From contig JAITBC010000017.1 in the NCBI GenBank assembly GCA_031283785.1, positions 1 through 12,807 on the forward strand: DNA of 12,807 nt, written 5' to 3'. How positions within the stretch are numbered: position 1 is the stretch's first letter; the number at the start of each line of letters is the position of its first letter. This stretch comes from Tannerella sp. GTDB lineage: Bacteria > Bacteroidota > Bacteroidia > Bacteroidales > Tannerellaceae. Positions 1 through 8,016 of the stretch are shown piece by piece. The notes below the pieces were generated by a model. The model was not told where the DNA came from, made no database searches, and was given only the letters and a program-made list of their open reading frames with translations. Both the position numbers and the translations under genes were made by a program.

Positions 1-105
1 AAGAATGAGAAGAAAATCGAAATGCTATTCCAAGAAAATCGAAATGTTAAAAATATCTGTACTTTTATTGATGCACCGCAGAAATGGAACGCTATCTATA
101 CTTAA
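1..105 (+). CDS. possible 3' end of an unidentified gene entering from the left
   Basis: One plus-strand frame is open from the first base to a TAA at 103-105 and would encode 34 residues ending in DAPQKWNAIYT. The composition is protein-like, but I recognise no family. Its last 14 bases overlap the end of the truncated receptor on the other strand. Against a coding role, the 15-bp direct repeat inside it is read in two different frames, and a minus-strand frame is also open here. It may be the tail of whatever displaced the receptor's 3' half, for example a mobile-element gene. That is inference from position only. Confidence 0.2.
   Translation, partial: KNEKKIEMLFQENRNVKNICTFIDAPQKWNAIYT
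10..46. repeat. 15-bp direct repeat, period 22
   Basis: AAGAAAATCGAAATG occurs exactly at 10-24 and again at 32-46, separated by 7 bases. The two copies fall in different reading frames of the only plausible plus-strand ORF, so the repetition is at DNA level. It lies about 45 bases from the truncation point of the TonB-dependent receptor. It may be the edge of a longer array or of a mobile-element end outside the window. Only two copies are visible. Confidence 0.6.
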
Positions 106-1159
106 TTAGCAATGCCAAATTATTGTCCCTTTTTTTTGTGTAAGTATTTTTAAATTGATCCGGGTCTGCTTTTGAGTCGTATCCGCCTATGTTACCGGTA
201 AAGCCGGCTTCAAACGTCAGGGGCATGCCTCTCGATTTGTTCAGTGTATTGGAATATTTCAGGGAGAATGCGTTTCTGTCATATGATGTATAAGGCGATA
301 CCGGGTCGGAAATTGATTTTGTGTGCTCAAAGCCTGTATTAAATGTTCCGGCATTGCCTTTGAGGGCAAAGCCTTTACTGATAGCCGCCTGTTTAGTGTT
401 CGGACTCGTCTTCCATTCTGCGGTGAGGGGCGTTTTACCTTTTTTTGTGTTTAATTTCACCATGCCGTTAGATAAATCCCCATGTTCGACGGAGGGTATA
501 CCTGTGATTATTTCAACGGATTCTATGTTTGTAGAACTTATATTACGGACATCCACGCCTTTTGTTTCGTCGAACGACGAATTGTTTTGCAATCTTACTC
601 TATCCACTTCAACTGCCGTTCCGAACGAAGCATTACCTTTTTCGACAGTTTCGCTTCGTAACGTAAAACGCTCTTCGGACGATGTAAGGCTTTGATTATG
701 TGCTGATTTGCCGCCTGGCAGTAAAGACAGGATATCCGAAACGTTAAGTATTTGCGAATGGTCTAACGTCGTGCGGTCGATAGTGTACGATGTCGTCAAG
801 TCATTTGTTTTTTGTCTGGCCGTTACGACAACTTCGTCCAGCGCCAAATTATCTTCCGTTATGTAAAATATCCTGCCGGATATGTTTTCTTTTATGTCAA
901 GTTCGAAAGTCATTTTTAAATATCCCAAACTCTGAATCGTAAGGGATGTTTTTCCGAGAGGAACGTTTTTTAGCACAAAGACCCCATTTTCGTCCGCTAC
1001 GCTCCATAGCCGGTTGTCGGAAAGGGAAATCGTAGCGTACTCAACCGGTTTTTTATCCTTGCTGTTCAATATCTTGCCTGTTATCGTGTAATGTTGACTC
1101 ATTACGCTTTGGGAAATGCCGGACAAAAAAATGATAATCAAAAAGATAAATTTATACAT
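92..1159 (-). pseudogene. TonB-dependent receptor, truncated after the plug domain
   Basis: The product would be the N-terminal part (355 aa) of an outer-membrane TonB-dependent receptor of the Bacteroidetes type, which imports large substrates using TonB energy. Residues 1-22 form a signal peptide. Residues about 25-105 are a carboxypeptidase-regulatory-like beta-sandwich (TITGKILN.., then DENGVFVLKNVPLG). DEVVVTA at 108-114 introduces the plug, which ends around IESVEIITGIPSVEHGDL and NGMVKLNTKKG. Only the first barrel strands follow before a TAG at 92-94. Family members usually run to 700-1000 residues, so most of the barrel is missing. The minus-strand sequence beyond the stop shows no receptor-like continuation in any frame, so this is a break rather than a single nonsense mutation. 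A consensus promoter lies just upstream, so an N-terminal fragment could still be transcribed. It should not work as a transporter. Confidence 0.85.
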
Positions 1160-1178
1160 AAATTGAATCTTCAGACCG

Positions 1179-1210
1179 CAAAATTACATGAAAAATATCA
1201 TATTTCCAAA
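1179..1210 (-). promoter_or_regulatory. Bacteroidetes promoter of the TonB-dependent receptor
   Basis: Read on the minus strand, TTTG (plus-strand 1207-1210) is followed after 20 nt by TAATTTTG (1179-1186), matching the -33 TTTG / -7 TAnnTTTG consensus. The -7 box ends 19 bases before the receptor ATG, which predicts a very short leader. Confidence 0.6.
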
Positions 1211-1305
1211 CGCGTGCGAATGAAAAAAGTTTAGTAACCACCTGCTCAGGTCTTATAGTATTGACCGGTTAATGTATGGGCGAAAAAGTTAAAAGATAAA
1301 TAATA

Positions 1306-1337
1306 TTTGGATTATTAAAAATAATGTATTATTTTTG
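1306..1337 (+). promoter_or_regulatory. Bacteroidetes promoter ahead of the C10 peptidase remnant
   Basis: TTTG at 1306-1309 is followed after exactly 20 nt by TATTTTTG at 1330-1337, a full match to the -33/-7 consensus. The predicted start is near 1344, about 170 bases before the first long ORF. This is longer than usual for this phylum and fits a deletion or decay of the original 5' coding sequence. Confidence 0.55.
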
Positions 1338-1515
1338 ACACCTTAGAAACAGTGAAAAAACAGTATTGAAAAAAAGAAATTATGTTCATTGTGAATTTAA
1401 TCAAAATAGAAGATAGTCTTTTGGAGGAAATAATTTAGTGTTGTGGATGACTGATCGCTTTTTGGATATTATAAAATGAATGAGTTTATGGGATAATCAA
1501 TAAAAGTAAAACAAA

Positions 1516-2025
1516 ATGGAGACAAGATGTATGGATAAAGTACTTGGTGGTATTTATTTTTCTTGTAATAGAAATGAATCTTTAGACACTGGCAATAATA
1601 ATATCGATACTTCGGATGAGTATTTGTTGGATAAGTTGTCAGCAGGATATATAGCAAATAATATATCCTTTGATAATATTATACCTAACTTTAATAGTGG
1701 GTCTATTTTCGGATATAGTTCTGCTACTTATGCAGACTATGATTACCAAACAGTCGTAAATGAATTAAATAACAATCGTCCGGTGATTTTAAGAGGAGGA
1801 AGAAATGCAGGTTGGTGGATATTTGGGGTATATACAGACGGCCATACATGGGTTTGTGACGGATATCTTAGATATATTGATCCTTGTTGGGGTTCCATGC
1901 TACACTTATATATGAATTGGGGATGGGATGGTGAGCATGACGGATGGCACGGTATGAGTAATTTTAATCCCGGAGGAGATTCGTATAATTATGATACGGG
2001 AATGGTATATAATATTAAACCTTAA
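1516..2025 (+). pseudogene. C10 family (streptopain-like) cysteine peptidase, C-terminal remnant
   Basis: C10 enzymes are secreted papain-fold proteases with an N-terminal inhibitory propeptide (streptopain, PrtT, the Bacteroides fragilis Bfp proteins). The open frame of 169 aa matches the C-terminal half. FGYSSATY at 65-72 is followed by VVNELNNNRPVILRGG, then GHTWVCDGY at 109-117 with the presumed catalytic His110, then MNWGWDG at 133-139 and the usual ending NPGG..YNYDTGMVYNIKP. There is no signal peptide, no propeptide and no GCVATAMAQ-like segment carrying the nucleophilic Cys; Cys5 and Cys17 are not in that context. Whole enzymes are about 400 aa. This is therefore probably a 5'-truncated or decayed gene, inactive as a protease. 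The ATG at 1516 is only the first in-frame start after a stop at 1507-1509. The gene is A+T-rich compared with miaB and lies 12 nt ahead of a lipoprotein gene. Confidence 0.7.
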
Positions 2026-2037
2026 AAACTAAGGAAG

Positions 2038-2514
2038 ATGAAAGTTATAAGTGTATTAATGATGATGATGTTTTTTTTAATTTCCTGTGAATCGGGAAAT
2101 ATAGCGCCTCACGATACTCGATATATAGACTTGTCAATAAGGGATATTGATAACAATGATATGCTGAATCCCGGGAATGAACATTGTTTTAAGGAAAACG
2201 AAATAAAAATTTTCTATGAAACAGACGGGCAAAAAGTTGAAGTATTTGAAGCAAACCTGCGTCATCCCAGATATTTTTATTTTTATCAGTATCAGGAAGA
2301 ATATCGGATTAAAATATTCCTCAACCCTAATCATGATGAAAAATCAGAATATGTTGTAACCTATATTAAGTGGAATAATGTAGATGAAGACACGATTAAA
2401 AGTGTAATAAAAAGACAATCGAAACATACGACGGTTCACACCGATATATTATATAATGACAGTTTAATTTATTCCGATATTTTGACTGAAAGGTACGCCC
2501 GTATCATTAAATAA
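2038..2514 (+). CDS. small lipoprotein of unknown function, partner of the C10 peptidase locus
   Basis: This encodes 158 residues beginning with a lipoprotein signal peptide. A short hydrophobic stretch ends in FFLISC, with Cys17 as the probable lipidated residue, followed by Glu-Ser. The mature part is predicted to be beta-rich. It starts with an acidic, Asn-rich segment (SIRDIDNNDMLNPGN), then alternating hydrophobic strands and a Tyr/Phe-rich patch (YFYFYQYQEEY). I see no enzymatic motif. AAGGAAG stands immediately before the ATG, and the gene begins 12 nt after the peptidase remnant, so the two are probably co-transcribed from 1306-1337. Small proteins next to C10 peptidases are sometimes protease inhibitors (the Spi type), so a host-protecting inhibitor is possible. 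That idea rests on position alone. The gene is complete and A+T-rich. Confidence 0.7.
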   Translation: MKVISVLMMMMFFLISCESGNIAPHDTRYIDLSIRDIDNNDMLNPGNEHCFKENEIKIFYETDGQKVEVFEANLRHPRYFYFYQYQEEYRIKIFLNPNHDEKSEYVVTYIKWNNVDEDTIKSVIKRQSKHTTVHTDILYNDSLIYSDILTERYARIIK

Positions 2515-2604
2515 CAAATGTTTTGCTTGTCGAAAGTGAGCGGATACGGGGATTGCTGTTGTATTTATTCACATCAAATTGCAGTGTCGTATGTAGATTT
2601 TAGT

Positions 2605-2612
2605 TATCTTTG
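2605..2612 (+). promoter_or_regulatory. -7 element of the probable miaB promoter
   Basis: TATCTTTG matches TAnnTTTG exactly and lies 25 nt before the ATG at 2638. The -33 element is weaker: a TTG at 2579-2581 is 23 nt away, slightly too far. The box lies inside the 40-codon in-frame extension upstream of 2638, which supports 2638 as the real start. Confidence 0.45.
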
Positions 2613-2637
2613 TCGTCATTTTTTTGAAAACAGTAAT

Positions 2638-3996
2638 ATGACGCAAAATATAAACGGCTCTGCCGAACGTAAACTTTATATTGAGACTTATGGTTGTCAG
2701 ATGAATGTGGCAGATAGCGAAGTGGTGTCGTCCGTGATGTGGACGGACGGTTATGTGCTTACGGAAAAAATTGAGGAAGCGGATGCAATTTTTGTCAATA
2801 CGTGTTCTGTGCGCGACAATGCGGAACAACGTGTAATAGGTCGTTTACAGTATTTTCAGTCGTTGCGGAAGAATAAGAAATCCCTGATAATAGGCGTTTT
2901 AGGTTGTATGGCGGAGCGCGTGAAAGATGATTTGATAAAGAATCACGGCGTTGATCTGGTTGCCGGGCCGGATTCCTATTTGGATTTGCCGAATCTGGTG
3001 GGGGCTGTCGAACGGGGGGAAAAAGCGATTAATGTGGAACTTTCGTCGCAGGAGACATATAAAGATGTGATTCCTTTAAAGATAGCGGGAGCGCGTGTTT
3101 CGGGGTTTGTGTCGATTATGCGCGGCTGTAATAACTTTTGCTCGTATTGCATCGTGCCTTATACGAGGGGACGCGAGCGTAGCCGCGATGTGGAGAGTAT
3201 ACTGGACGAAGTGCGCGATATGCGCTCTAAAGGATATAAAGATGTAACATTACTGGGACAGAATGTAAATTCATACGGTTATAAAACGGCAGGCGGGCGT
3301 ATTGTCGGTTTTCCGCAGTTGCTGGAGTTTGTGGCTGAAGCCGTGCCGGAGATGCGCATCCGTTTTATGACGTCTCATCCGAAAGATATGAGCGACGAGA
3401 TGCTGTACGTAATGGCCGCACACCGGAATATATGCCGCTTTATTCATCTTCCGGCACAGTCGGGCAGCACAAGGATTCTGCAAGTTATGAACCGCAAGTA
3501 TACCCGGGAGTGGTATCTCGGCCGGATAGCCGCTATACGCCGGATATTGCCGGGATGTACAATTTCTACCGATTTGTTCTGCGGGTTTCATTCCGAGACG
3601 GAAGAAGATTATGAGGAAACGCTTTCGCTTATGCATGAAGTGAGGTACGATTCGGCCTATATGTTCAAATATTCGGAGCGGCCGGGGACGTATGCCGCCG
3701 GACATTTGCCGGATGATGTGCCCGAAGATGTTAAAATACGCCGCTTGCAGGGTATGATCGATTTACAGAATAAACTGTCGGAAGAAAGTAATCTCCGGGA
3801 TGTCGGGAAAACGTTTGAAGCGCTTGTCGAGGGCTTCTCAAAACGTTCGCGCAACCGCTTTTCCGGTCGCACGGAACATAATAAAGTTGTGATATTTGAT
3901 AAAGGTCTGCATCGCATAGGCGATTTTGTCGATGTGTACATCGAAAGCGCGACTTCGGCAACTTTATTGGGCAGAGAGATTGTTAAAAATGCATAA
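2638..3996 (+). CDS. miaB: tRNA-2-methylthio-N6-dimethylallyladenosine synthase MiaB
   Basis: MiaB is a radical-SAM methylthiotransferase that adds a methylthio group to i6A37 of tRNAs reading UNN codons, using two [4Fe-4S] clusters. From the ATG at 2638 the protein has 452 aa. The N-terminal UPF0004 domain begins KLYIETYGCQMN and contributes Cys20, Cys56 (VNTCSVRDNAE) and Cys90 (VLGCMAER) for the auxiliary cluster. The radical-SAM core has RGCNNFCSYCIVPYTRGRE with Cys164, Cys168 and Cys171. A TRAM domain fills about the last 60 residues (FEALVEGFSKRS..., VDVYIESATSATLLGREI). All six cluster Cys are present, so the enzyme should be active. The frame is open a further 40 codons upstream to 2518, but that Cys-rich stretch is atypical for the family and contains the promoter box, so I reject it as coding. 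Confidence 0.96.
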   Translation: MTQNINGSAERKLYIETYGCQMNVADSEVVSSVMWTDGYVLTEKIEEADAIFVNTCSVRDNAEQRVIGRLQYFQSLRKNKKSLIIGVLGCMAERVKDDLIKNHGVDLVAGPDSYLDLPNLVGAVERGEKAINVELSSQETYKDVIPLKIAGARVSGFVSIMRGCNNFCSYCIVPYTRGRERSRDVESILDEVRDMRSKGYKDVTLLGQNVNSYGYKTAGGRIVGFPQLLEFVAEAVPEMRIRFMTSHPKDMSDEMLYVMAAHRNICRFIHLPAQSGSTRILQVMNRKYTREWYLGRIAAIRRILPGCTISTDLFCGFHSETEEDYEETLSLMHEVRYDSAYMFKYSERPGTYAAGHLPDDVPEDVKIRRLQGMIDLQNKLSEESNLRDVGKTFEALVEGFSKRSRNRFSGRTEHNKVVIFDKGLHRIGDFVDVYIESATSATLLGREIVKNA

Positions 3997-4149
3997 ACGA
4001 GGATGATTTTATATGGAAATGTATTTATTTTGTGCTGAAATCGGGAGGAATGGCAGTCATTTCTTTCAGTGAGTTTTATATTTATCGAGGTAATGTCTGT
4101 AATTAACGGTATTGGACGGCATTTCGAAAGGAAGAAAACAATAATTCGG

Positions 4150-5028
4150 ATGGCAGCAAACAATAAAAAAAATACAATATCATTTTTCAATTCCCATCTT
4201 ATTTCGGTGGTGAGTATTTCGTTGGTGCTTTTTCTACTGGGGCTGATATTAATAATGAGCTTTTTAGGTAATGAATTATCTCGTTATGTAAAGGAAAATA
4301 TTTCCATATCTGTGATTTTAACGGAAAATCTTTCGGATGCGAGAACCCGGAAGATATGTGACGGCCTTAAACGGCAGCCTTATGTAAAGTCTACGGAGTA
4401 TATTTCAAAAGAGCAGGCATCGCTTGAGATGCAGCGCGAGTTTGGTGAGAACCCCGAAACATTTCTTGGTTTTAATCCTTTTCATGCATCCGTAGAGGTG
4501 AAACTGAAATCGGAATATGCGCATCCGGACAGTCTTTCCATAATAGCGCGGCGTATATCGTCAGAGGCGGGTGTTTTAGACGTACAGTATCGCAAGGATA
4601 TGATGCAGACGGTAAATCAGAATATACGGCGGATAGGAATCATATTGTTGATGCTGTTTATTGTGTTGATTATAATTACGTTTGTACTTATAAATAATAC
4701 GGTGCGGCTTCTGATATACTCAAAGCGGTTTCTTATCTATACGATGCGTCTCGTGGGAGCGACTTCCGCTTTTATCCGTCGACCTTTTGTGAGACATAAC
4801 ATAGTAAGCGGATTTATTGCCGGTTTGATAGCAATAATAATGCTTGTTTGTTCGTTATATTACGTAAAACGGGAATTTGTCGACATAGAAGAAATTCTCA
4901 GCTGGGAGATATTACTGCTCATATGCGGCATAGTCCTTGTTGCGGGGATTCTTTTGTCGGTTCTTTCGACGCATTTCGCAGTTAACAGATACCTGCGGAT
5001 GGAAAGAGGTAAATTGTATTATATATAA
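4150..5028 (+). CDS. ftsX: cell division protein FtsX
   Basis: FtsX is the membrane subunit of the FtsEX complex, which couples ATP hydrolysis to activation of septal peptidoglycan hydrolases. From the ATG at 4150 the protein has 292 aa with the family layout. There is a cytoplasmic N-terminus (MAANNKKNTISFFNSHL), TM1 at about 18-40, a periplasmic domain at about 41-160 (SRYVKENISISVILTENL, YVKSTEYISKEQA, ETFLGFNPFHASVEVKL), then TM2 (161-183), TM3 (215-240) and TM4 (252-275). The conserved RLVGATSAFIRRPF motif lies in the cytoplasmic loop between TM2 and TM3. Upstream in-frame starts exist at 4093 and 4069. I chose 4150 because the protein then begins as family members do; a GAGG at 4087-4090 leaves 4093 possible. 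ftsE is not adjacent, which is usual in Bacteroidetes. It heads the run into DUF3098 and uppP. Confidence 0.93.
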   Translation: MAANNKKNTISFFNSHLISVVSISLVLFLLGLILIMSFLGNELSRYVKENISISVILTENLSDARTRKICDGLKRQPYVKSTEYISKEQASLEMQREFGENPETFLGFNPFHASVEVKLKSEYAHPDSLSIIARRISSEAGVLDVQYRKDMMQTVNQNIRRIGIILLMLFIVLIIITFVLINNTVRLLIYSKRFLIYTMRLVGATSAFIRRPFVRHNIVSGFIAGLIAIIMLVCSLYYVKREFVDIEEILSWEILLLICGIVLVAGILLSVLSTHFAVNRYLRMERGKLYYI

Positions 5029-5060
5029 AAACCGGGTATAAAAATTTAAAATAGTTACGT

Positions 5061-5309
5061 ATGAAAGATTTTGCATTTGGAAAAGAAAATTTTATCCTGA
5101 TAGCGGCGGCTGTCGTGTTGATTATTGCAGGATTTGCGCTGATGAGTGGAGGAGGCTCACCGGACGGAGTGTCGTTTAATTATGCGATATTCAGCAAACA
5201 GCGTATCGTCGTGGCTCCTGTTGTGGCGGTACTGGGTTTTGCGCTTGTCGTGGTCGGTATACTGGTAAAGCCGAAAGATAATAATCCGGAGTCCGGCGCT
5301 GTAAAGTAA
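5061..5309 (+). CDS. DUF3098 small membrane protein
   Basis: This is an 82-aa protein of the DUF3098 family, which is largely confined to Bacteroidetes and found between ftsX and uppP. Two hydrophobic helices (about 10-30 and 50-69) are joined by a short loop (GGGSPDGVSFNYAIFSKQR), and the C-terminal tail is polar. MKDFAFGKENF at the N-terminus is typical of the family. Function is unknown. Its fixed position beside a division gene and a lipid-carrier phosphatase suggests an envelope role, which is inference. It lies 32 nt after ftsX and 6 nt before uppP. Confidence 0.85.
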   Translation: MKDFAFGKENFILIAAAVVLIIAGFALMSGGGSPDGVSFNYAIFSKQRIVVAPVVAVLGFALVVVGILVKPKDNNPESGAVK

Positions 5310-5315
5310 GAAGGC

Positions 5316-6122
5316 ATGAGTTGGATAGAAGCCGTTGTATTAGGACTTATTCAGGGGTTGACGGAGTTTTTGCCCGTCAGTAGCAGCGGTCATTTGACGA
5401 TTGCGGGTACTTTTTTCGGGTTGACCGGAGAGGAGAATCTTGCGTTTGCCGTGCTTCTTCATGTAGCTACCGTATTAAGCACCGTTATTGTGTTATGGGG
5501 CGAGATATCCGGTTTGTTCAGAGGCGCTTTTTCTCTCCACCCGAATGAAGAAAGGAAGACGGTTTTGAAAATTTTACTTTCGATGATTCCTGTGGGTATC
5601 GTCGGGTTATTTTTTAAAGACAGTGTTGAAGAACTGTTCGGAGGCGGTTTGTTATTGGTAGGATGTATGTTATTGCTTACAGCGATGTTGCTGATGGTTT
5701 CTTATTTTGTCCGGCCGCTAAGGAAAGAAGATATTTCGTTTCGCGACGCTTTTATCATCGGGATTGCTCAGGCGTGCGCCGTAATGCCGGGACTTTCACG
5801 TTCGGGCTCGACAATAGCTACCGGCATACTGCTTGGAAATGAAAAAGGAAAAGTGGCAAAATTCTCTTTCCTCATGGTTATTATTCCGGTGTTGGGAGAG
5901 GCGCTGTTAGACATTGTGAAAGCCTTGAAAGGGGATGATATTTCCGCTTTCACGTCAATATCCGCAGGTGCGATGGCAGGAGGTTTTATTGCGGCGTTTT
6001 TGTCGGGCGTTTTCGCTTGCAAATGGATGATAGGGATGGTTAAAAAAGGAAAACTTATTTATTTTGCATATTATTGTATTGCAATGGGTTTGTTTGCTGT
6101 TATATATCGTTTATTAATGTGA
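5316..6122 (+). CDS. uppP: undecaprenyl-diphosphatase UppP/BacA
   Basis: UppP is an integral membrane enzyme that dephosphorylates undecaprenyl diphosphate, regenerating the lipid carrier for peptidoglycan and other surface polysaccharides; overexpression confers bacitracin resistance. The 268-aa length is normal. Both signature motifs are present: [15 protein letters not shown], with Gln13, Glu17, Ser22-24 and His26, and [14 protein letters not shown] at 157-170, with Arg162 and Ser163. Several hydrophobic helices cover the rest. The stop codon TGA at 6120-6122 shares its last base with the ATG of truB, a sign of translational coupling. Confidence 0.96.
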   Translation: MSWIEAVVLGLIQGLTEFLPVSSSGHLTIAGTFFGLTGEENLAFAVLLHVATVLSTVIVLWGEISGLFRGAFSLHPNEERKTVLKILLSMIPVGIVGLFFKDSVEELFGGGLLLVGCMLLLTAMLLMVSYFVRPLRKEDISFRDAFIIGIAQACAVMPGLSRSGSTIATGILLGNEKGKVAKFSFLMVIIPVLGEALLDIVKALKGDDISAFTSISAGAMAGGFIAAFLSGVFACKWMIGMVKKGKLIYFAYYCIAMGLFAVIYRLLM

Positions 6123-6841
6123 TGGATTTTGAGGCTGGGGAAGTAGTATATTTTAATAAACCGCTTGATTGGACATCGTTCGATTTGGTGAATAAGTTTC
6201 GTTATAAACTTTCGCGTAAGCTGTGCGTGAAAAAGATAAAAGTAGGCCATGCCGGAACACTTGACCCGAAAGCTACGGGCGTGATGATCCTGTGTACGGG
6301 ACGCGCTACCGGACGGATTGAGGAGTTTCAGGGGCTGACGAAAGAGTATGTGGCAACATTGAAGTTGGGGGCGACAACGCCATCGTTCGACCTTGAAAAG
6401 GAAATTGACGTCACATATCCTGTCGGACATATTACGCGTGAAAAGGTAGACCGTGTATTGAAAATGTTTGTCGGACGTATAGAACAGATACCCCCAGCCT
6501 TTTCGGCCTGTAATATTGGCGGGAAACGGGCATATGAACTGGCGCGGAAAGGAATCGAGACGTCACTGAAAGCAAAAGTGCTGGTTATTGATGAAATAGA
6601 ATTACTGGACTGTGAACTGCCTGTTGTGAAAATACGTGTCGTATGCGGTAAAGGCACGTATATCAGAGCTTTAGCGCGTGATATCGGATATGCGCTTGAT
6701 TCCGGGGCGCACCTGATTGCTTTGGAAAGAACGCGGGTCGGAGAAGTCACGCTTGATAAATGCCTGTCGATCGAAGATATGAACGTTTTCCTTGATCGGG
6801 CGATACCTGAACATATTGATGTCGAGCCGAAAATAGGATGA
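6122..6841 (+). CDS. truB: tRNA pseudouridine(55) synthase TruB
   Basis: TruB isomerises U55 in the T-loop of tRNAs and also acts as a tRNA folding chaperone. From the ATG at 6122 the protein has 239 aa. The N-terminus VVYFNKPLDWTSFDLV is typical, and the catalytic motif GHAGTLDPKATG puts the nucleophile at Asp48, the same number as in E. coli. KEYVATLKLGATTPSFD, PPAFSACNIGGKRAYELARKG and CGKGTYIRALARDIG follow in the expected order. The protein is shorter than E. coli TruB (314 aa) and has little room for a C-terminal PUA domain, as is common in Bacteroidetes. An upstream in-frame ATG at 6074 lies inside uppP and would add a non-conserved Cys-rich stretch, so the TGATG overlap start is preferred. 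Confidence 0.95.
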   Translation: MDFEAGEVVYFNKPLDWTSFDLVNKFRYKLSRKLCVKKIKVGHAGTLDPKATGVMILCTGRATGRIEEFQGLTKEYVATLKLGATTPSFDLEKEIDVTYPVGHITREKVDRVLKMFVGRIEQIPPAFSACNIGGKRAYELARKGIETSLKAKVLVIDEIELLDCELPVVKIRVVCGKGTYIRALARDIGYALDSGAHLIALERTRVGEVTLDKCLSIEDMNVFLDRAIPEHIDVEPKIG

Positions 6842-6897
6842 TGTGTCGGCTGTTCTGATATGGAATGATAAATTAGATGATAATTAAATGAATAAAT

Positions 6898-7947
6898 ATG
6901 AAACTCTCGAAATTTAAATTTACGCTACCGACATCGTTGATAGCTCAATATCCGGCCCGTTTCCGCGATGAGTCGCGGCTGATGGTCGTATATCGTAATA
7001 AAGGTAAGATTGAGCATCGCGAATTTAAGGACATTATCAAATATTTTGGTAAAGGTGATGTCTTTATAATGAATGATACCAAAGTATTCCCTGCCCGGCT
7101 GTACGGGAACAAGGAAAAGACCGGGGCACGCATAGAAGTATTTTTGTTGAGAGAACTTAATCCCGAACTTAGATTGTGGGATGTGCTCGTCGACCCGGCG
7201 CGTAAAATCCGTATCGGAAACAAACTGTACTTCGGTGAAGACGATTCTCTTGTCGCCGAAGTTATTGATAATACGACATCACGCGGACGAACGCTTCGTT
7301 TTTTATTTGACGGCCCGCATGAAGAGTTCCGAAAGACGTTATACGGGCTGGGGTATACACCCCTTCCGAAATATGTGACACGCGAAGCAGAACCTGACGA
7401 CGTAGATCGTTATCAGACTATTTTTGCAAAAGAAGAAGGCGCTGTTGTCGCTCCTGCCGCCGGCTTTCATTTTAGTCGCGAACTTATGAAGCGTCTGGAA
7501 ATAAAAGATTGTAAGTTTGAATTTTTGACGGTTCATTCCGGATTAGGTAACTATAGGGAAATAGATGTCGAAGACTTGTCTAAACACAAAATGGATTCGG
7601 AACAGATGAGGATAAGAGTCGAAGTTGCCGCTTCGATTAATGAAGCGAAAGACAACGGACGGAAAGTCTGCGCCGTAGGATCCTCCGTTATGCGCGCGAT
7701 AGAATCTTCCGTGAGTACGGATGGCCATTTGAAGGAATATGACGGTTGGACGAATAAGTTTATATTCATGCCGTATGAATTCAGTATTGCAAATTGTATG
7801 ATTACAAATTTTCATATGCCGTTGTCGGCATTGCTGATGATGACGGCAACGTTCGGAGGATATGACCTGATAATGGAAGCGTATCATGTTGCTATTAAGG
7901 AAAATTACCGCTTTTGTGCTTATGGGGATGCCATGCTGATTTTGTAA
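6898..7947 (+). CDS. queA: S-adenosylmethionine:tRNA ribosyltransferase-isomerase QueA
   Basis: QueA transfers and rearranges the ribosyl group of SAM onto preQ1 at position 34 of GUN-anticodon tRNAs, giving epoxyqueuosine. The 349-aa protein shows family motifs throughout: [17 protein letters not shown] near the start, [27 protein letters not shown], the core [30 protein letters not shown], and [12 protein letters not shown] followed by [12 protein letters not shown]. The core has [10 protein letters not shown] where many homologues have APTAGLHF, a conservative variation. It begins 56 nt after truB with no strong SD sequence or consensus promoter, and is probably part of the same transcript. 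Confidence 0.96.
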   Translation: MKLSKFKFTLPTSLIAQYPARFRDESRLMVVYRNKGKIEHREFKDIIKYFGKGDVFIMNDTKVFPARLYGNKEKTGARIEVFLLRELNPELRLWDVLVDPARKIRIGNKLYFGEDDSLVAEVIDNTTSRGRTLRFLFDGPHEEFRKTLYGLGYTPLPKYVTREAEPDDVDRYQTIFAKEEGAVVAPAAGFHFSRELMKRLEIKDCKFEFLTVHSGLGNYREIDVEDLSKHKMDSEQMRIRVEVAASINEAKDNGRKVCAVGSSVMRAIESSVSTDGHLKEYDGWTNKFIFMPYEFSIANCMITNFHMPLSALLMMTATFGGYDLIMEAYHVAIKENYRFCAYGDAMLIL

Positions 7948-8016
7948 TGGTTTGGCGGGATAGTCGTTAATAGGGAAAGGTAGCGGAAGAAGTTACGAAA
8001 TTAAAAGTCTGGAGAA

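Larger units (their letters stand above)
1160..1515. other. A+T-rich intergenic region with two divergent promoters
   Basis: No supported gene lies in these 356 bases. The left part carries the receptor promoter and the centre carries the plus-strand promoter at 1306-1337. An ATG at 1382 opens an 18-codon frame ending at TAG 1436-1438. A GGAGG stands at 1422-1426, but only weak start codons follow it and those frames close quickly. From 1484 a short frame (VYGIINKSKTKWRQDVW) ends early. It faintly resembles the segment that precedes the catalytic Cys in C10 peptidases and may be decayed 5' sequence of the next gene, with low confidence. Confidence 0.5.

Noticed and set aside
321..695. 124-aa plus-strand frame inside the TonB receptor
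   Set aside because: It is a shadow of the receptor plug domain on the opposite strand.
1240..1251. ACCTG-CT-CAGGT palindrome upstream of the receptor promoter, considered as an operator
   Set aside because: The arms are only 5 bp and the site lies about 30 bases beyond the -33 box, with no second copy.
2518..2637. 40-codon N-terminal extension of MiaB
   Set aside because: It is Cys-rich, unlike any MiaB N-terminus, and contains a -7 promoter box 25 nt before the ATG at 2638.
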